Program-made: the position numbers and the translations under genes
Source of the DNA: Nonomuraea glycinis
GTDB taxonomy: Bacteria; Actinomycetota; Actinomycetes; Streptosporangiales; Streptosporangiaceae
Assembly (NCBI RefSeq): GCF_014646515.1
Contig: NZ_BMNK01000012.1
Span: forward strand, 206,873 to 270,872
Length of the DNA stretch: 64,000 nt
Direction of reading: 5' to 3'
Notes under the pieces: generated by a model
The model's database searches: none
Told to the model about the DNA's origin: nothing
The model's input: only the letters and a program-made list of their open reading frames with translations
Part shown: one piece after another, positions 60,783 through 64,000 of the stretch
Layout: each line of letters starts with the position of its first letter
How positions within the stretch are numbered: position 1 is the first letter of the stretch

Positions 60783-61760
60783 CTACCCAAGAAGTGAGTG
60801 AGCAGTATGAATCAAGTTGTCGATCGCCGCGTCGACGTACTGCAATGGATCGATGGCGTGAGGGGTTAGTGATGATGAACGCCTTTGGAGCCTTTGCACC
60901 TCTAGTGAGCCGGCTTCAAGCACACATTCGACACCGAGCAGTTCGTAAGCAGTAGAAGCGTCGATGGCTTCTGTGCTGCACCAGCGCGCGAACACATCTA
61001 GTGGTGACATTCCGGCTATTGCGAGCCGAGCGGACCAGCGGGCAGCGTCAAACTCCTTAGGGCCCAACAGGGCCGAGGCGTCGAACATGATCAATGTGCC
61101 GTCGGGCCGGCGGGCCAGGTTCGCAAACGACAAATCCCCATGCAAGGGCGCAGGTCTGTCGCTTCTATAGTGGAACTCTGCTGCGGTGTGCCACGCTTGA
61201 GGCGCGGCTCGTCCGGTTGCACGCAGCGCCGACGCGCAAGCTTCCCAGCGAGGCAGAATAGTGTCCCCAAGAGGCCGCAGGACGTCGGTTATCGATGCAG
61301 CTGACTCGTGCATTGCATCTCCCCACCCAGCAAGTACGTCAGTCACTGACAGACATTCTTGAGAGGTCAAAGCGATGGGAGCATGCTCTATGTACTCCAT
61401 GAGAATCCAACTGCAACTGTTCGTAGTTCCCGATTCTAGTCGTGGAACGGAGACTCCACGCCTGCCCCATTCCTTGAGAAGCGGTCCTTCTCCTCTGGGC
61501 TGGTCGCCGTACACCTTCAAGACCGCGCCGGAGTCGACCCGATGTAGAGCGGGCACGCCGCAATGTTCAAAGCGCAGCAAGAGGCGAGGTTTGTCGTCTC
61601 TCACGAGCAAGTCAACGAAGCCACCGAGTCCTAGGTGCGAGATGAGGTGGGGAAGGGACGCAGCAGCGCGTTTGATCTGGGCTTCTGCCTGCGGATCTTG
61701 TCGGCCGACGCGAGTGATTTGCTCGTGCAGGCACCTGGTAAGCCAGCTTGGTGAGGTCAC
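60783..61760 (-). CDS. Aminoglycoside phosphotransferase-family kinase
   Basis: A 325-aa APH-type small-molecule kinase. GAVLKVYGDQPRGEGPLLKEW carries the ATP-binding Lys, SWILMEYIEHAPIAL the hinge, APLHGDLSFANLARRPDGTL the Brenner catalytic motif, and LIMFDASALLGPKEFDAARW the DFG-like Asp region. GTG 61760 is my chosen start; the frame is open much further but would overlap the divergent gene. Aminoglycoside resistance is not implied; many such kinases act on sugars or metabolites. GC is lower than in the core genes. Confidence 0.7.
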   Translation of the reverse strand: MTSPSWLTRCLHEQITRVGRQDPQAEAQIKRAAASLPHLISHLGLGGFVDLLVRDDKPRLLLRFEHCGVPALHRVDSGAVLKVYGDQPRGEGPLLKEWGRRGVSVPRLESGTTNSCSWILMEYIEHAPIALTSQECLSVTDVLAGWGDAMHESAASITDVLRPLGDTILPRWEACASALRATGRAAPQAWHTAAEFHYRSDRPAPLHGDLSFANLARRPDGTLIMFDASALLGPKEFDAARWSARLAIAGMSPLDVFARWCSTEAIDASTAYELLGVECVLEAGSLEVQRLQRRSSSLTPHAIDPLQYVDAAIDNLIHTAHSLLG

Positions 61761-61843
61761 ACCGAATGCTATCCCGGAGAAGCTTGTGCGTAGGGAATCA
61801 CTTCCATCTACGCTGGTTCTAACACAGCAGCCGGGAGGGCGGC

Positions 61844-63247
61844 GTGGAGCAGGAGGTTGAGCGCGTGGGCAGCCTGCGTAAGTGGACAAAGACTGTGTCC
61901 TTATGGCTCGCGGCAACGTTTTTGGCCGTAGGAGGGCCACTACTGCTCGCCTGGTTAGCCATCGCTCGTGAGCCATCACAATGGCATTGGAACGATTGGG
62001 TGAATCAGCTCACGCAGATTGCTACCGGGATCACTTTCTTTGCCTTGGCATGGTTCATCGGACGTAAGAGTGAGGAGCGTTCCAAGGCTATGGCGAACGC
62101 TGAGCTGATCACGTCAATGGGAGCTCTCTCGACGAGCAGCGCCCGCGCTTACGCAGGAAACGACGCACAGGCGCTGAGGATTGCAGCGGATGCTCGTGCG
62201 GCCCTCCAGCATTACCCCCGTGCCCGATACCAGGAGCAGCACCGATTGACGACAAAAGTCGTCGACTCATACAGTGATCTCATTTTCGGGACGTTCAGCC
62301 GTGCGGATGGGCTTCCTCGTTCGATATGGACAGGCTTGATCGGAGGAGCGGTCGACGTCATCGCCGACGCGCAACAGCTGGCCGACACGGCCGGCCGTCG
62401 ACGTGGCGCTCAGAAGCGCCAACTGCTGGACATGGCAGAGCACATCCGATTCGCGATCAATATCGGAGAAGAAATCCGTAAACCCGATGAGGTGCCGACT
62501 CAAACCCGGGCGAACACATCGCGGGATCTCGAAGAGGTGTGGCGGAAGGAGCGTGCAGGAACGTCAGAGTCGCTGTCGCGAATTTCGCAGCTGGAGGTGC
62601 TCTATCGACGCGAGTTGACGGTCGTGCATAACTGGAATGTGCTCAAGGAGAACGCTGAAAAGATAAAGTGCTCCGCTGTATTGCACGATGTTGCCGCCAC
62701 GGACGAGTGGTTCTCTCCATGGTTTGTGTGCCGTCCTGGCAACGGGCTCCTTGAGCCTGTGAATGTAGTGGGGGATTCACTTGGGAACGAGATAGCTCGG
62801 TTCGATAAAATAGCCGATGTGCCGGAGTTGCCCGTCCACCCCTGCCCGCTGAAGCATTCTGAGATTCCACTCGGGATGCGTGAGAGTACGATTGCGAACC
62901 ACTGCAGGATACTCGAAACGACGGCCACGAGGACCATTTGCGTATTGACGTACAAGGTCAAATGTTGGGATCGGACTTCGCGACGGATAGTTCTCGACGG
63001 AAACCATCGATTGGCTGCCGCACGGCGGCTTGACGACTCGTCTGAGGTGCAGCGGCAGCCTATACGCGTCCTGGAATTTCTCATCGAGGAGCACGAGCGT
63101 CTCGATTCGACGATGCAAGCCCCCGAGATCTATAAGGACTGGGAGTGGCGTGGCTTCACACCGGATGTACATGTGATCCGAGCATTTGGGCAGCCCTTCA
63201 CGCCACAGTCAGGCCCCCGGCGCACTCCCTCCGACGGGCCGATCTAA
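61844..63247 (+). CDS. Membrane protein with ParB/sulfiredoxin-like C-terminal motif
   Basis: A 467-aa protein. Two membrane helices (residues about 18-40 and 58-74) precede a long helical region (80-270) that may be coiled-coil. The C-terminal part (about 330-430) has RIVLDGNHRLAAARRL, the DGxHRLAAA motif shared by ParB N-domains, sulfiredoxin and related nucleotide-handling folds, followed by IRVLEFLIEEHE. GTG 61844 has GGGAGGG upstream. Membrane tethering of such a domain is unusual. It lies in the low-GC zone, divergent from the phosphotransferase. Confidence 0.6.
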   Translation: MEQEVERVGSLRKWTKTVSLWLAATFLAVGGPLLLAWLAIAREPSQWHWNDWVNQLTQIATGITFFALAWFIGRKSEERSKAMANAELITSMGALSTSSARAYAGNDAQALRIAADARAALQHYPRARYQEQHRLTTKVVDSYSDLIFGTFSRADGLPRSIWTGLIGGAVDVIADAQQLADTAGRRRGAQKRQLLDMAEHIRFAINIGEEIRKPDEVPTQTRANTSRDLEEVWRKERAGTSESLSRISQLEVLYRRELTVVHNWNVLKENAEKIKCSAVLHDVAATDEWFSPWFVCRPGNGLLEPVNVVGDSLGNEIARFDKIADVPELPVHPCPLKHSEIPLGMRESTIANHCRILETTATRTICVLTYKVKCWDRTSRRIVLDGNHRLAAARRLDDSSEVQRQPIRVLEFLIEEHERLDSTMQAPEIYKDWEWRGFTPDVHVIRAFGQPFTPQSGPRRTPSDGPI

Positions 63248-63304
63248 GCCGTTGGAAATCTTCTCCTGCAAATCCTATGTGCTGAACTAGGCGTGGGCCA
63301 CGGC

Positions 63305-63511
63305 TTAAAAAGCTTGCCACTTCCTGGGTGCATCGTGATCGCGTAGAGAGATCATGCGATTACGAAACTCCTGCGCTATGGCAGCGTCTTCGTCGACGTT
63401 CTGCATGAGCCAGGTCGTCATCTTCAGCTCGTTGATGTCTCGGAGCACGGAATAGCCTTCCCAGGCCAGAACGTCGAATCCGTAGTGCTCGGCGAACTGA
63501 ATGCCGATCAT
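63305..63511 (-). pseudogene. C-terminal fragment of an APH-family phosphotransferase
   Basis: A 68-aa minus-strand frame: FAEHYGFDVLAWEGYSVLRD, then INELKMTTWLMQNVDEDAAI and FRNRMISLRDHDAPRKW. It matches the conserved tail of actinomycete APH-type enzymes (ELKMTTWLMQN is distinctive). The rest of the gene is gone: the frame runs antisense into the DUF4240 gene at 63510. The two genes overlap head-to-head at a shared CATG. Confidence 0.6.
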
Positions 63512-63918
63512 GACTCGTGACGACTTCTGGCTGATCCTCGCGGAAGGCACTCCGCCCACCGGCCCCGACGATGACTGCGACGAATTGACCTCAAGGCTCA
63601 GTCGATTCCCCCCCGCCGGAGATCGTCGCATTCGACCGTCACCTCACTGATCTTCGCCGCGCCGCACATCGGATCGACCTCTGGGGAGCCGCCTACCTGA
63701 TCAACGCCGGTTTCTCCGACGACGGCTTCGAGTATTTCCGTTGCTGGCTGGTGGGCCAGAGGCGTGAGGTCTACGAAGCAGCGCTCGATGATCCAGATTC
63801 CCTTGCAGGATACGGGCCGGTTCGCAGTTGCATACTCGACGGTTCCGACGAATGCGAGTGCGAGGGCTTCATGTACACCCCCAACAGGGCTTACGAGGGC
63901 ATCATGGGACACGCCTGA
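63510..63918 (+). pseudogene. DUF4240-domain gene with a +1 frameshift in a C7 run
   Basis: ATG 63510 starts MTRDDFWLILAEGTPPTGPD; at the seven-C run around 63607-63614 the frame changes. In the next frame, PPEIVAFDRHLTDLRRAAHR, DLWGAAYLINAGFSDDGFEY and FRCWLVGQRREVYEAALDD are textbook DUF4240, ending GIMGHA with TGA at 63916. Six Cs instead of seven would restore one 135-aa protein. It is a homopolymer indel: sequencing error, mutation or phase variation. Function of DUF4240 is unknown. Confidence 0.7.
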
Positions 63919-64000
63919 TGGCGCAGGGGAGTATCCGTGAGGTGCCTAGCAGATTCCGGACAGTCGACTACATAAGCTGACAGAAGTCTGGAAGAGGTAG
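63919..64000. other. Right edge, no gene seen
   Basis: The last 82 bases contain no supported feature. A lower-GC composition continues to the window edge, so the decayed zone probably extends beyond it. Confidence 0.5.

Noticed and set aside
60783..61979. Full 398-codon version of the phosphotransferase gene
   Set aside because: The extra N-terminal residues are antisense to the start of the membrane-protein gene and look non-coding; GTG 61760 precedes the plausible domain.
63598..63912. 104-codon minus-strand frame
   Set aside because: Antisense to a clear DUF4240 domain read on the plus strand.
59195..64000. A defined attL/attR pair of an integrative element
   Set aside because: I found no second copy of the tRNA 3' end and no integrase within the window.

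Overview
The window is very GC-rich, uses many GTG starts, and packs its genes with 4-bp ATGA or GTGA stop/start overlaps. It encodes a SARP regulator, DUF397/DUF5753 proteins, a KorAB pair and an actinomycete-style second nuo locus. All of this points to a filamentous actinomycete chromosome. Streptosporangiaceae (Nonomuraea-like) is my best guess, from protein flavour only. Everything here was read by eye, with no database search. Layout: (1) About 1-11.7 kb and 14.9-16.8 kb hold an exopolysaccharide locus: two Wzz-like chain-length proteins, a Wzy/O-antigen-ligase-like polymerase, several glycosyltransferases, an AlgD-type nucleotide-sugar dehydrogenase, an RmlC-type epimerase, a FemAB/CelD-like acyltransferase, a NodB deacetylase, an SDR epimerase and two exported parallel beta-helix proteins. 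It is interrupted at 11.8-14.5 kb by a WhiJ/AbaA-like regulatory locus (ATPase, XRE-DUF5753 regulator, two DUF397 proteins). (2) About 16.9-28.6 kb holds a SARP regulator divergent from a tightly coupled nine-gene operon: CE18/Agd3-like secreted deacetylase, PelF-like glycosyltransferase, polytopic membrane protein in the pelG position, nucleotidyltransferase, two SDR enzymes, a WecC-like dehydrogenase, and two GH114/GH166-like glycosidases. I read this as a Pel-like or galactosaminogalactan-like cationic polysaccharide system in an actinomycete, and it is the best candidate here for an undescribed system.

(3) About 28.6-54.4 kb holds korBA (2-oxoacid:ferredoxin oxidoreductase), a lipoprotein-like deacetylase, and a complex I locus with nuoA, B, C, H, I, J, K, L, M and N but no nuoD, E, F or G. 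A ferredoxin-fed, NADH-module-free complex I is therefore suggested. The locus is split between nuoH and nuoI by 11.4 kb of unrelated genes: a repeat-bearing membrane protein, a DUF3533 protein, an ABC exporter with a two-component system, a GNAT enzyme behind tandem leader peptides, a UPF0126 protein, an M20 amidohydrolase and a membrane Ser/Thr kinase. (4) About 54.5-59.3 kb holds htpX, a beta-helix membrane protein, a Nudix hydrolase, a frameshifted comB-like gene, a YajQ homologue and tRNA-Tyr with a terminator.

(5) From 59.3 kb to the right edge, base composition falls and broken genes accumulate: a Nudix lacking its N-terminus, a TPR-regulator tail, an APH tail and a frameshifted DUF4240 gene. 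These sit beside an intact phosphotransferase and an unusual membrane protein with a ParB-like motif. This looks like a decayed integration zone behind the tRNA gene. Short tandem duplications (12-54 bp) recur across the window, often over gene ends or translation-start regions.
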